Source: a bacterium
Lineage (GTDB): Bacteria > Acidobacteriota > Thermoanaerobaculia > Multivoradales > J023
Assembly: GCA_024226315.1 (NCBI GenBank)
Contig: JAAELT010000277.1
Location: 1-39,428, forward strand
Direction: 5' to 3'
Length of the DNA: 39,428 nt
A model generated the notes under the pieces. It searched no databases. It had not been told where the DNA came from and saw only the letters and a list, made by a program, of their open reading frames with translations. Each line of letters opens with the position of its first letter. Position 1 is the stretch's first letter. The position numbers and the translations under genes were made by a program. Below, piece after piece: positions 15,430-23,794 of the stretch.

Positions 15430-18400
15430 ATGACACGCACAGCCCTGCTCGTCCTCTCGCTGCTCGTCCTCTCGGCCTGCAGCTCCCTGGTCTCGACGCC
15501 CGAGACGCAACAGACCTCGCCCTCGCAACAGAAGATCGCCCAGCTCAGCGCACGCGACGAGGAGCCCAAGCCCGAGTTCCCGGGCGAAGCGGCGGCCTAC
15601 TGGGCGGGCCTGCACGACACCCCGAACGGCGAGAACCCGGCCCGGCTCAACCTGCTGGCGAGGCAGGAGATCGAGGCGCGGCGGGCAGCCGAAGGCATTA
15701 CCCCGGTGCCCAACTTCCAGTTCGCGGATTTCGGCCCCGGCGTGTTCGGCGGCCGGCTGCGTGGGCTGGTGGTGAAATCCAACGACAGCGACACCCTGCT
15801 GGTGGGCAGCGTCTCCGGCGGCATCTGGAAATCCACCGACGGCGGTGACTCGTGGGTGGCGCAAGACGAGTTCCTCGACAGCCTGGCAGTGGGCTCGATG
15901 ATCACCGACGACGACGACGCGGACCGCGTCTGGGTCGGCACCGGCGAAGGCTTCTTCAACACCGACGCCGCCCAGGGCTTGGGGCTCTTCCGCAGCGACG
16001 ACTTCGGCGCCACCTGGGCCCAGGTGGCCGCCACCGACGATGACGAGGACTTCTACTACGTCAACCGTCTCGCCCGGATCCCGAGCACTGACATCCTGAT
16101 CGCCGCCACCCGCACCGGCATCCACCGCTCGGCCGACCTGGGCGCCACCTGGGCGGAGGTGAGCGGCGCCACGGTTACCGGCCGGGGCTTCACCGATCTG
16201 CAGGTCGATCCCAGCGACACCACCCGCCTGTTCGCCACGCTGTTCGGCGCCGGCGACGGCTTCCTGGTCTTCGCCACCGTCAACTCACCCGGCGGCATCG
16301 CCGGCGACTACCTGGCGCCGCTGGCGCAGTTCGGCCCCGGCCTGGGTGCCGGCGTCACCGGCGACGTGGTGGCGGCGCTCGACGGCACCGGCACCACCAC
16401 CGACGCCTGCCAGGCGATCACCAACGGTGGGGCGGTCTCCGGCAACATCGCCCTCGTCGACCGCGGATCATGCGCCTTCACCGTCAAGGCACAGAACGCG
16501 GAGAACGCCGGCGCGACCGCGGTGATCGTCGCCAACAACGTCTCCGGCACACCGTTCTCCATGGCCGGCACGGATCCCGGCCTGACGATCCCCTCGGTGA
16601 TGGTGTCGATGGACGACGGCGCCCTGATCCGCGCCAACCTGCCGGCCAACGTGACGTTGGCCGAGAGCACCGAGCTGGCCAGCGCGATCTACCGCTCCGA
16701 GAATTCGGGCGCCACCTGGAGCGTGCTCGATTCGAACGGCATTCCCACCACCGACATCTCGCGCATGGAGATCGGCATCGGCTCGGACGGCGTCGTCTAC
16801 CTCTCGATCTCCGATGCGGCCAACGCCACCCGCGGCCTGTACCGCTCGATCAACAACGGCGACACCTTCGCCCAGACCGCTTCGGCCACCCCGTTCATCG
16901 AGCGCCAGGGCTGGTACGACCTGCCGATCGGCGTCGACCCGAGCGACTCCGACACGGTGTACATGGGCGCGGTCGACATGTTCCGCACCAACAACGCCGG
17001 CGCCACCATCACCAAGAAGACCTTCTGGAACCCGGGTGGCGGCCAGGTGCCCAACTTCGTCCACGCCGATCACCACGTGATCACTTTCGATCCGGGTGAC
17101 TCGGACACCGTCTACATCGGCTCGGACGGCGGCATCTTCAAGTCCACCGACGGTGGCGACACCTTCGAGCCACTCAACAACGGCCTCAACGTGGCGCAGT
17201 ACTACGGCATCGGCGTCAACGCCGAGGGCACGCGGGCGATCGGCGGCACCCAGGACAACGGCACCCACTTCTACTTCGGCGACCGCGACGTGTGGATCGA
17301 GTGGGCGGGTGGCGACGGCAGCTTCGCCTCCTGGGATCAGCAGGACGACAACTTCATGTATGGCGCGACCCCGGGCGCCGCGCTCTATGGCTCGGCCGAC
17401 GGTGGTCTCAGCACCACCACTCTGCCGCTGCCGGACACCACCGGCGCGCTGTTCATCTCGCCGTTCACCATCGATCCCAACAACGGCAACCGTTTCATCA
17501 TCGGTACCGACAACGTCTTTTTCTCCTCCAACGTGCGCAGTCACGGTGCGGTCTCGTGGTCGGACGATTCGGGCTCCCTGGGAGCCTCGATCAATGCTCT
17601 GACGATCTCGCCGGCCAGCGGCAGCGTCGCCTACGCCGGTACGGTGTCCGGAACCATCCACCGCACCACCGCTCTGGGCACAGGCGCCGCGTGGACGGAC
17701 ATCACCGATCCGGGCATGCCGTCCTCCGACGTCACCTGGATCGAGGAAGCCGCGGGCGGCGACCTCTACGTGACATTTGCCGACTACGGTTCCAGCAGGA
17801 TCTGGAAGTCGACCGACAGTGGCTCCAGCTGGACCGACATCTCGGGCGACCTGCCGGACATGCCGGTGTTCAGCGTCCGGGAGGATCCCACCGATGCGAC
17901 GCGCCTGTTCCTCGGTACCGAGCTCGGCCTGTGGATCACGGACGACAACAGCCGTGGAGCGGAGGGCATCTTCGAGTGGATCGCTTACGACTACGGCATG
18001 CCGCTGACCCGGGTGATGCAGCTCTACTTCGTGGGTGACGACGTGCTCTGGGCGGGCACCCACGGCCGCGGCATCTTCCGCGCCCAGCGCAGCCCCTTCG
18101 AGATCGAGCTCGGTGAGGTCGACGACTCGGCCCTGGGCTGCGATCCGGACGGCATCCTCGATCAGGGCGAGCCGGGGCTGTTGCCGGTGACCGTGACCAA
18201 CCGCGGCGGCCAGATGGTCACCAGCGTGAGCGCCACCGTCGCCTCCCTGGACGGCGCGGTTGACGTCGCCGACGGCAACCTCACCTTCGCCGACCTGGCG
18301 CCCGGCGCGTCCGACACCCAGCTCGCCAGCATCGAGGGCGGCGCCACCGTGGCCTGCCTGACCGAAGCGAGCATCCAGGTAGACGTCACCTCGGACAATG

Positions 18401-19062
18401 GCAGCGGCAGCGCCGCCCTCGACCTGCTGGTGGCGGGCGACCCGGTGGACATGACCGGCACCCTGACCGAGGACGCCGAAGACGCGGCCACCCCGTTCAC
18501 CGACGACACCCGCATCGGCTCGGGCGGCTGGGCGCGCACCGGCACCCAGGCCAACACCGGCACCATGAGCTGGTTCACCGACGACGAGGGCAACTTCTGC
18601 GACAAGTCGCTGATCTCGCCCTGGCTCGACGTCGGCGGCGGCACCACCGAGCTCGACTTCTCGCTGTTCTACGACACCGAGGGCGACGGCACCCAGCGCT
18701 GGGACGGCGTCGTGCTCGAGCTGCGCACCGAGGGCGGTGATTGGTTCGACATCGGCGACCTTTCCACCGTGCCCTACGACGGCGTGTTGTTCACCAACAA
18801 CTCGGCCCCGGGGCGGATGGCCTGGTCGGGCACCCAGACCACCTGGCGGGACGCCACCGTCGATCTCGGCGCGACGGTCAACGGCGAGCGGGCCCAGTTC
18901 CGGTATCGGATGGTCTGCGACCTCAATACCGCCAACGTCGGCTTTTGGATCGACGACATCAGCATCACCAACGTCACCTGGCGTGACTCGGTGACCTGCG
19001 AGGCCAACGGCTGCACCCTGTTCGTCGACGGCTTCGAGTCGGGAGACACCTCGGCCTGGTAG
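15430..19062 (+). CDS. Exported BNR/sortilin-type beta-propeller lipoprotein with inserted PA domain
   Basis: About 1210 residues. The ATG at 15430 follows AGGAG by ~8 nt and gives MTRTALLVLSLLVLSACSS, a lipoprotein signal with lipobox LSAC. Repeated Asp-box-like strands (IWKSTDGGDSW, LFRSDDFGATW, IFKSTDGGDTF, IWKSTDSGSSW) define a BNR/Vps10-like propeller. A protease-associated (PA) domain interrupts it at about residues 275-415 (NIALVDRGSCAFTVKAQNAE, ATAVIVANN). After the propeller come an Ig/CARDB-like domain (about 895-1010), a jelly-roll-like domain (about 1025-1190, TMSWFTDDEGNFCDKSLISP) and a terminal CTLFVDGFESGDTSAW tail that I recall from exported proteins in several phyla. Binding or degradative function is unknown. 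The next BNR gene begins 12 nt later, so the two probably form an operon. Confidence 0.8.
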   Translation: MTRTALLVLSLLVLSACSSLVSTPETQQTSPSQQKIAQLSARDEEPKPEFPGEAAAYWAGLHDTPNGENPARLNLLARQEIEARRAAEGITPVPNFQFADFGPGVFGGRLRGLVVKSNDSDTLLVGSVSGGIWKSTDGGDSWVAQDEFLDSLAVGSMITDDDDADRVWVGTGEGFFNTDAAQGLGLFRSDDFGATWAQVAATDDDEDFYYVNRLARIPSTDILIAATRTGIHRSADLGATWAEVSGATVTGRGFTDLQVDPSDTTRLFATLFGAGDGFLVFATVNSPGGIAGDYLAPLAQFGPGLGAGVTGDVVAALDGTGTTTDACQAITNGGAVSGNIALVDRGSCAFTVKAQNAENAGATAVIVANNVSGTPFSMAGTDPGLTIPSVMVSMDDGALIRANLPANVTLAESTELASAIYRSENSGATWSVLDSNGIPTTDISRMEIGIGSDGVVYLSISDAANATRGLYRSINNGDTFAQTASATPFIERQGWYDLPIGVDPSDSDTVYMGAVDMFRTNNAGATITKKTFWNPGGGQVPNFVHADHHVITFDPGDSDTVYIGSDGGIFKSTDGGDTFEPLNNGLNVAQYYGIGVNAEGTRAIGGTQDNGTHFYFGDRDVWIEWAGGDGSFASWDQQDDNFMYGATPGAALYGSADGGLSTTTLPLPDTTGALFISPFTIDPNNGNRFIIGTDNVFFSSNVRSHGAVSWSDDSGSLGASINALTISPASGSVAYAGTVSGTIHRTTALGTGAAWTDITDPGMPSSDVTWIEEAAGGDLYVTFADYGSSRIWKSTDSGSSWTDISGDLPDMPVFSVREDPTDATRLFLGTELGLWITDDNSRGAEGIFEWIAYDYGMPLTRVMQLYFVGDDVLWAGTHGRGIFRAQRSPFEIELGEVDDSALGCDPDGILDQGEPGLLPVTVTNRGGQMVTSVSATVASLDGAVDVADGNLTFADLAPGASDTQLASIEGGATVACLTEASIQVDVTSDNGSGSAALDLLVAGDPVDMTGTLTEDAEDAATPFTDDTRIGSGGWARTGTQANTGTMSWFTDDEGNFCDKSLISPWLDVGGGTTELDFSLFYDTEGDGTQRWDGVVLELRTEGGDWFDIGDLSTVPYDGVLFTNNSAPGRMAWSGTQTTWRDATVDLGATVNGERAQFRYRMVCDLNTANVGFWIDDISITNVTWRDSVTCEANGCTLFVDGFESGDTSAW

Positions 19063-19074
19063 ACAGGAGAGAAG

Positions 19075-22000
19075 ATGATGCGATCCTTCAAGGCGGTGGC
19101 CTTCCTGCTGACGGTGTGCCTGGCGAACACGTGGTCGGCGTACCCGGCCCTGGCGAAGAAAGCGGAGAAGAAGGCCAAGGAAGAGCAGGCGGAGGACGCC
19201 TCCAAGCTGACCGCCGAGACCTTCGCCGGCCTCGAGCTGCGCTCGATCGGCCCGGCGTTGATGTCGGGCCGGATCGCCGACGTCGCCATCCATCCCCATG
19301 ACCAGAGCACCTGGTACGTGGCGGTGGGCTCGGGCAACGTGTGGAAGACCACCAACGCCGGCACCACCTGGGCGCCGATCTTCGACGACCAGGGCTCGTA
19401 CTCGATCGGCTGCGTCACCATCGACCCCAACCGTCCGGAGGTGATCTGGGTCGGCACCGGCGAGAACGTCGGCGGCCGTCACGTGGGCTACGGTGACGGC
19501 GTCTACAAGAGCCTCGACGGCGGCGCCTCGTGGCACAACATGGGGCTCGGTGAGTCGGAGCACATCGGCAATATCGTGGTCGATCCGCGCGACTCGGACA
19601 TCGTCTACGTCGCCGCCCAGGGGCCGCTGTGGTCGGCCGGCGGCGACCGCGGCCTGTTCAAGACCACCGACGGCGGAAAGACCTGGGAGAAGCTCCTCGG
19701 GGACGAAGAGTATGTGGGTGTCAACGAAGTCAAGATGGACCCGCGCGACCCCGACGTGCTCTACGCCGCCACCCACCAGCGCTTTCGCACCGTGGCGGCG
19801 CTGATCGACGGCGGTCCCGGCTCCGGCATCCACAAGTCGACCGACGGCGGCGCAACCTGGCGCCAGCTCGAGCGTGGCCTGCCCGAGGAGGAGATGGGCA
19901 AGATCGGCCTCGCGATCTCACCCGTAGACCCCGACATCGTCTACGCCACCATCGAGCTGGCCCACCGCGAGGGCGGCTTCTGGCGCTCGGCGGACGGCGG
20001 CGGCACCTGGGAGAAGCGCAGCGACTACGTCTCGGGCGGCACCGGGCCGCACTACTACCAGGAGATCTTCGCCAGCCCGCACAAGCTCGACCGCGTCTAC
20101 CAGATGGACCCGCGCATGCACGTCACCGAGGACGGCGGCAAGACCTTCCACCGCGTCGGCGAGGAGCACAAGCACGGCGACAACCACGCCCTGGCTTTCG
20201 ACGCCGACGACCCGGGCTACCTGCTGGCGGGCTCCGACGGCGGCCTCTACGAGAGCTGGGATCTGGGCAAGAACTGGAAGTTCGTCACCAACCTGCCGGT
20301 CACCCAGTTCTACAAAGTGGCGGTCGACAACGACGAGCCGTTCTACAACGTCTACGGCGGCACCCAGGACAACAACACCCAGGGCGGCCCGTCGCGCACC
20401 CTCAACACCAACGGCATCCGTTCGAGCGACTGGTTCATCACCCTCTTCGGCGACGGCCACCAGCCGGCCACCGATCCCTCCAACCCGGACATCGTCTACT
20501 CCGAGTGGCAGCAGGGCAGCCTGGTGCGCTACGATCGCAAGACCGGCGAGATCGTCTACATCCAACCGCAGCCGGACCAGGGTGAGGACGCCGAGCGCTG
20601 GAACTGGGACTCGCCGATCCTGGTGAGCCCGCACGACCCGGCGCGCCTCTACTTCGCCAGCCAGCGCGTCTGGCGCTCCGACGACCGTGGCGACAGCTGG
20701 CGCCCGATCTCCGAAGACCTCTCGCGCGGCCAGGACCGCCTGCTGCTGCCGATGATGGACCGGGTGCAGAGCTGGGACGCGATCTGGGACCTGTGGGCGA
20801 TGTCCAGCTTCGCCAACGTCACCTCGCTGTCCGAGTCGCCGCTGGTCGAAGGCCTGATCTACGCCGGCACCGACGACGGCCTGATCCAGGTCACCGAGGA
20901 CGGTGGCGACAGCTGGCGCCGGGTCGACAGCCTGCCGGTGCCCGAGGGCAGCTTCGTCAACGACGTCAAGGCCGACCTGCACGACGCCGACACCGTCTAC
21001 GCCGCGCTCGACAATCACAAGACCGGCGACTTCTCTCCCTACCTGCTGAAGAGCACCGACCGCGGCCGCACCTGGAAGTCGATCGCCGGTGATCCGGACG
21101 ACGGCGGCCTGCCGGACCGGCACCTGGTGTGGCGCCTGGTGCAGGACCACGAGAAGCCGGAGCTGCTCTTCGCCGGCACCGAGCTCGGCGTCTTCTTCTC
21201 GATCTCGGGCGGTAACCATTGGATCAAGCTCACCGGCGGCGTGCCCAACATCCCGTTCCGGGACCTGGCGATCCAGCAGCGCGAGAACGACCTGGTGGGC
21301 GCCACCTTCGGGCGCGGCTTCTACATCTTCGACGACTACTCGCCGCTGCGCGAGGTGTCCGAGGAGATGCTGGAGCAGGAGGCCAGACTGTTCGCGGTCA
21401 AGGACGCCTTGTGGTACGTCGAGCGGCGCCCCCTCGGCCACGGCGCCAAGGCCACCCAGGGCGCGGATTTCTACGTCGCCCCCAATCCGCCGTTCGGCGC
21501 CGTCTTCACCTACTACCTGGCAGAAGGCTACAAGACCCGCGAGGCGGCCCGGCGCGAGCAGGAGAAGGAGATCGCCGGGGAAGGCGGCGACACCCCCTAC
21601 CCGGGCTGGGACGAGCTGCGCCGCGAGGCGCGCGAGGAGGAGCCGGCGATGGTGCTCACCGTGCGCGACGCGAGCGGCGAAGTGGTGCGGCGGCTCGAAG
21701 GCCCCGCCAAGGCTGGCTTCCACCGTGTCGCCTGGGACCTGCGCCACCCCCCGACCACGGCCTGGAATCCGAATCCCGGCGAGGACTTCCTCGGCGACGA
21801 CGGCTTCCTCGCCGCTCCGGGTACCTACAACGTCAGCCTGGCCAGGCGCGTCGAAGGCGTGCTCACCGAGCTCGGTGAGCCGCGGACCTTCGAGGTCGTG
21901 CGGCTGACCGAGACCACGTTACCCGGTGCCGAGCCCGCCGAGATGGTGGCCTTTCTCAGGCGGCTCCAGGAGCTCCTGCGGGGCGTGACCGGCGCCGCCG

Positions 22001-22404
22001 CGGCGATCGACGAGACAGACAAGCGTCTGGGCGCGATCAAGGAAACCCTGAAGCGCTCCACAGCCAGCGACGCCGGCCTCGACGACCAGGTGCGCGCGCT
22101 CGAAGCTCGTCTCGCCGACCTGCGGGAGGCCCTCGGAGGCAACCAGCAGCGCGACGACATCGGCGAGCCCAACCCGCCGTCCATCCAGCGCCGCCTCGCC
22201 GTCGCCCAGGTCGGCAACCGCTTCTCCACCTACGGCCCGACGCCGACCCACGTCCGAAGCGTCGAGATCGCCGAAAAGGAGCTCGCCGAGGTGCGCCGCG
22301 ACCTCAACCAGCTGATCACCGCCGACCTCGTAGCCCTGGAAGACCAGCTCGAGGCCGCCGGCGTCCCCTGGACGCCGGGGCGGGGAGTGCCGGGCGGGCG
22401 GTAG
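19075..22404 (+). CDS. Exported sortilin/Vps10-like BNR propeller protein (1109 aa)
   Basis: The ATG follows AGGAG by about 5-8 nt (two adjacent ATGs). A signal peptide (FKAVAFLLTVCLANTWSAYPALA) leads into a Lys/Glu-rich linker. Many BNR strands follow (VWKTTNAGTTW, VYKSLDGGASW, LFKTTDGGKTW, IHKSTDGGATW) with the family signatures VGTGENVGGRHVGYGDGVY and GGTQDNNTQGG. After ~760 residues the propeller gives way to a beta-domain (TVRDASGEVVRRLEGPAKAG) and a helical, probably coiled-coil C-terminus. These proteins are often annotated as glycosyl hydrolases, but no catalytic site has been shown to my knowledge and none is obvious here. It is a paralogue of the 26427-29609 gene. Co-transcription with the PA-domain protein is likely from the 12-nt spacing. 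Confidence 0.83.
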   Translation: MMRSFKAVAFLLTVCLANTWSAYPALAKKAEKKAKEEQAEDASKLTAETFAGLELRSIGPALMSGRIADVAIHPHDQSTWYVAVGSGNVWKTTNAGTTWAPIFDDQGSYSIGCVTIDPNRPEVIWVGTGENVGGRHVGYGDGVYKSLDGGASWHNMGLGESEHIGNIVVDPRDSDIVYVAAQGPLWSAGGDRGLFKTTDGGKTWEKLLGDEEYVGVNEVKMDPRDPDVLYAATHQRFRTVAALIDGGPGSGIHKSTDGGATWRQLERGLPEEEMGKIGLAISPVDPDIVYATIELAHREGGFWRSADGGGTWEKRSDYVSGGTGPHYYQEIFASPHKLDRVYQMDPRMHVTEDGGKTFHRVGEEHKHGDNHALAFDADDPGYLLAGSDGGLYESWDLGKNWKFVTNLPVTQFYKVAVDNDEPFYNVYGGTQDNNTQGGPSRTLNTNGIRSSDWFITLFGDGHQPATDPSNPDIVYSEWQQGSLVRYDRKTGEIVYIQPQPDQGEDAERWNWDSPILVSPHDPARLYFASQRVWRSDDRGDSWRPISEDLSRGQDRLLLPMMDRVQSWDAIWDLWAMSSFANVTSLSESPLVEGLIYAGTDDGLIQVTEDGGDSWRRVDSLPVPEGSFVNDVKADLHDADTVYAALDNHKTGDFSPYLLKSTDRGRTWKSIAGDPDDGGLPDRHLVWRLVQDHEKPELLFAGTELGVFFSISGGNHWIKLTGGVPNIPFRDLAIQQRENDLVGATFGRGFYIFDDYSPLREVSEEMLEQEARLFAVKDALWYVERRPLGHGAKATQGADFYVAPNPPFGAVFTYYLAEGYKTREAARREQEKEIAGEGGDTPYPGWDELRREAREEEPAMVLTVRDASGEVVRRLEGPAKAGFHRVAWDLRHPPTTAWNPNPGEDFLGDDGFLAAPGTYNVSLARRVEGVLTELGEPRTFEVVRLTETTLPGAEPAEMVAFLRRLQELLRGVTGAAAAIDETDKRLGAIKETLKRSTASDAGLDDQVRALEARLADLREALGGNQQRDDIGEPNPPSIQRRLAVAQVGNRFSTYGPTPTHVRSVEIAEKELAEVRRDLNQLITADLVALEDQLEAAGVPWTPGRGVPGGR

Positions 22405-22427
22405 ACGCCGCGGGAAGTCGGAGGTCT

Positions 22428-22484
22428 GCGGTGCACACCCTACAACGGTAGTGTCGTATTTCTCTCCTGTAGGGTGCACACTGC
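22428..22484. repeat. Imperfect inverted repeat upstream of the antitoxin-like gene
   Basis: Perfect 9-bp arms CACCCTACA (22436-22444) and TGTAGGGTG (22468-22476) extend imperfectly outwards (GTGCAC on both sides) to about 22428-22484, with a 23-nt loop. It could end transcription of the BNR operon, although no T-tract follows, or act as an operator for the gene at 22525. Confidence 0.6.
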
Positions 22485-22508
22485 GCACCTCTCAGTGGTC
22501 GCTTCGTA

Positions 22509-22514
22509 TAGAAT
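22509..22514 (+). promoter_or_regulatory. Possible -10 box of the antitoxin-like gene
   Basis: TAGAAT, five of six matches to TATAAT, 10 nt before the ATG at 22525, in a locally AT-rich patch (GTATAGAATAGG) that stands out from its surroundings. A weak AGG lies 8 nt before the start. Confidence 0.35.
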
Positions 22515-22524
22515 AGGTTTAGCT

Positions 22525-22974
22525 ATGACTACTTTAGATCCGGACTGGAGTCTCGAACGGTGGGGCGGCGACGCGAGAAGTCTGGCGGTTCGACTCCAGA
22601 CAGTTTTGCCGACCACCGGCCGTGAGCTGCAGGAGAGCAGTCTTACGATCGAGAAAGCCGCCACGCGGCTTGGCGTCAGTGCAAACAGAATACGACAGGG
22701 CCTGTTGGCCCGCACTCTCTTCGGCTTCAGACAAGACGGAAGCTGGTGGATCCCGGACTTCCAGTTCGAGGGCGACCGAACTGTCCCCGGAGCAGAGCGC
22801 GTCTTGCCCCAGATCCAACCTTCGATCAGCCCGGTTGCGGTGGCCCGCTGGTTCCTGACTCCATGGGCGGATCTGGTGGTCGACGAAGACCGCGAGATCG
22901 TGGTGAGCCCGAAGACCTGGTTACTCGAAGGCCGCGACCCCGCGCCGGTGATCGCTCAGGCGCAGGCGTTCTGA
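22525..22974 (+). CDS. HTH antitoxin-like protein, apparently orphan
   Basis: About 149 residues from the ATG at 22525; a longer frame from 22474 runs through the promoter and is less likely. A helix-turn-helix is visible at about 52-78 (TIEKAATRLGVSANRIRQGL, then LFGFRQDGSWWIPDF, resembling an excisionase-type winged HTH). The C-terminus (ISPVAVARWFLTPWADLVVD, then VSPKTWLLEGRDPAPV) resembles the toxin-binding end of antitoxins of the Xre/MbcA/ParS type as I remember them. Such genes are normally followed by a RES or similar toxin. Here no toxin frame follows before the convergent YCII gene, so it may be a solitary regulator or a broken TA module. Confidence 0.6.
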   Translation: MTTLDPDWSLERWGGDARSLAVRLQTVLPTTGRELQESSLTIEKAATRLGVSANRIRQGLLARTLFGFRQDGSWWIPDFQFEGDRTVPGAERVLPQIQPSISPVAVARWFLTPWADLVVDEDREIVVSPKTWLLEGRDPAPVIAQAQAF

Positions 22975-23192
22975 GAGCGACGCAGCGTCGGGCGATCTGC
23001 CGCTCACCGACGAGCGCCTGGCCGCTCCAGGCTGCCGCGAGTAAGTTCGGCTACAGCCTCGGCTGAGGATGCCGGTCGAGGAGGGGTGTAGAGTCGGAGA
23101 TACGACCGGTGGCGGTAGAGTGCCATCGAGGTCCGTGCTGCACTCGGTGTACCGGGAGGTGTTGGAGGAAAGCGCCCGGTCGCGCCCCTGAG

Positions 23193-23630
23193 TCAGCTCT
23201 CGGCTCGGGGCGGTTTTCCGAAGCGCATCGCCCCCGCCGGGGTCCACCACTTGACGGCCCGCGCCTTGAGCCGCCCGGCCTTCACGGCCGGGTCGGCGCT
23301 CGCCATCTCCTCGACCTTCTTCTGTTCCATGTCGCCACGGTAGAGGACGAAGCCGCGCAGCGTCTCCTCGGGCGGCACTTCGAGCGGGCCGTGGACCAGG
23401 GAATAGCCCTCGCGGTGGACTTTCGAGAGGTGCGCCAGGTGCTGGCGCTGGAGCTCGGCGGAGGCCTCTTCGTCGAGCTCGGGCGGATCGTCTCCGCGCT
23501 CGAGGAACACCATCCAGTAGGTGTCGAACTCCGTCGGCGGGTTGCCCTCTTCGTCCTGGGCCAGGAGCGGCAGGCCGGCCGCGAGAGCGGCGGTGAGAAG
23601 GATCAGGATGACGAGACGGGGTGCGCGCAT
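23193..23630 (-). CDS. Exported YCII-related protein
   Basis: 145 residues. The ATG at 23630 follows AAGGAGG by 6 nt, a near-perfect ribosome binding site, which decides against the open frame to 23693. A signal peptide (MRAPRLVILILLTAALAAG) ends near LLAQ. The mature part fits the YCII/ferredoxin-like fold: YWMVFLERGDDPP, HLAHLSKVHREGYSLVHGPL, RGFVLYRGDMEQKKVEEMAS. YCII proteins are usually small cytoplasmic enzymes or stand-alone domains of unclear role; an exported one is less usual. It is transcribed divergently from the sphingomyelinase-like gene across a 164-bp gap. Confidence 0.8.
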   Translation of the reverse strand: MRAPRLVILILLTAALAAGLPLLAQDEEGNPPTEFDTYWMVFLERGDDPPELDEEASAELQRQHLAHLSKVHREGYSLVHGPLEVPPEETLRGFVLYRGDMEQKKVEEMASADPAVKAGRLKARAVKWWTPAGAMRFGKPPRAES

Positions 23631-23794
23631 GAGTGCCTCCTTGGTCGTTCGTCTACATCGTGCGACGTTTCGGAACGCGAACCTTAACAACACGGCGGAT
23701 CGGGCGCCGGGCTCGCCCGTTTGAAGGCGGAGTGGGAAAACCTCCGGCGATGGCTCTCTTACACCTCGAGACCATCAACCACAGGAGTGCACCC

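Noticed and set aside
16468..19833. 1121-residue minus-strand open frame opposite the BNR genes
   Set aside because: Mirror image of two well-supported plus-strand genes, with composition driven by antisense of acidic codons.
22436..22476. Rho-independent terminator after the BNR operon
   Set aside because: The stem is good but the loop is 23 nt and no T-tract follows, so it is kept only as an inverted repeat.
23109..23192. Protein-like tail reading VLHSVYREVLEESARSRP on the plus strand
   Set aside because: Only about 19 codons look coding, with no upstream continuity or start; too short to call a remnant.
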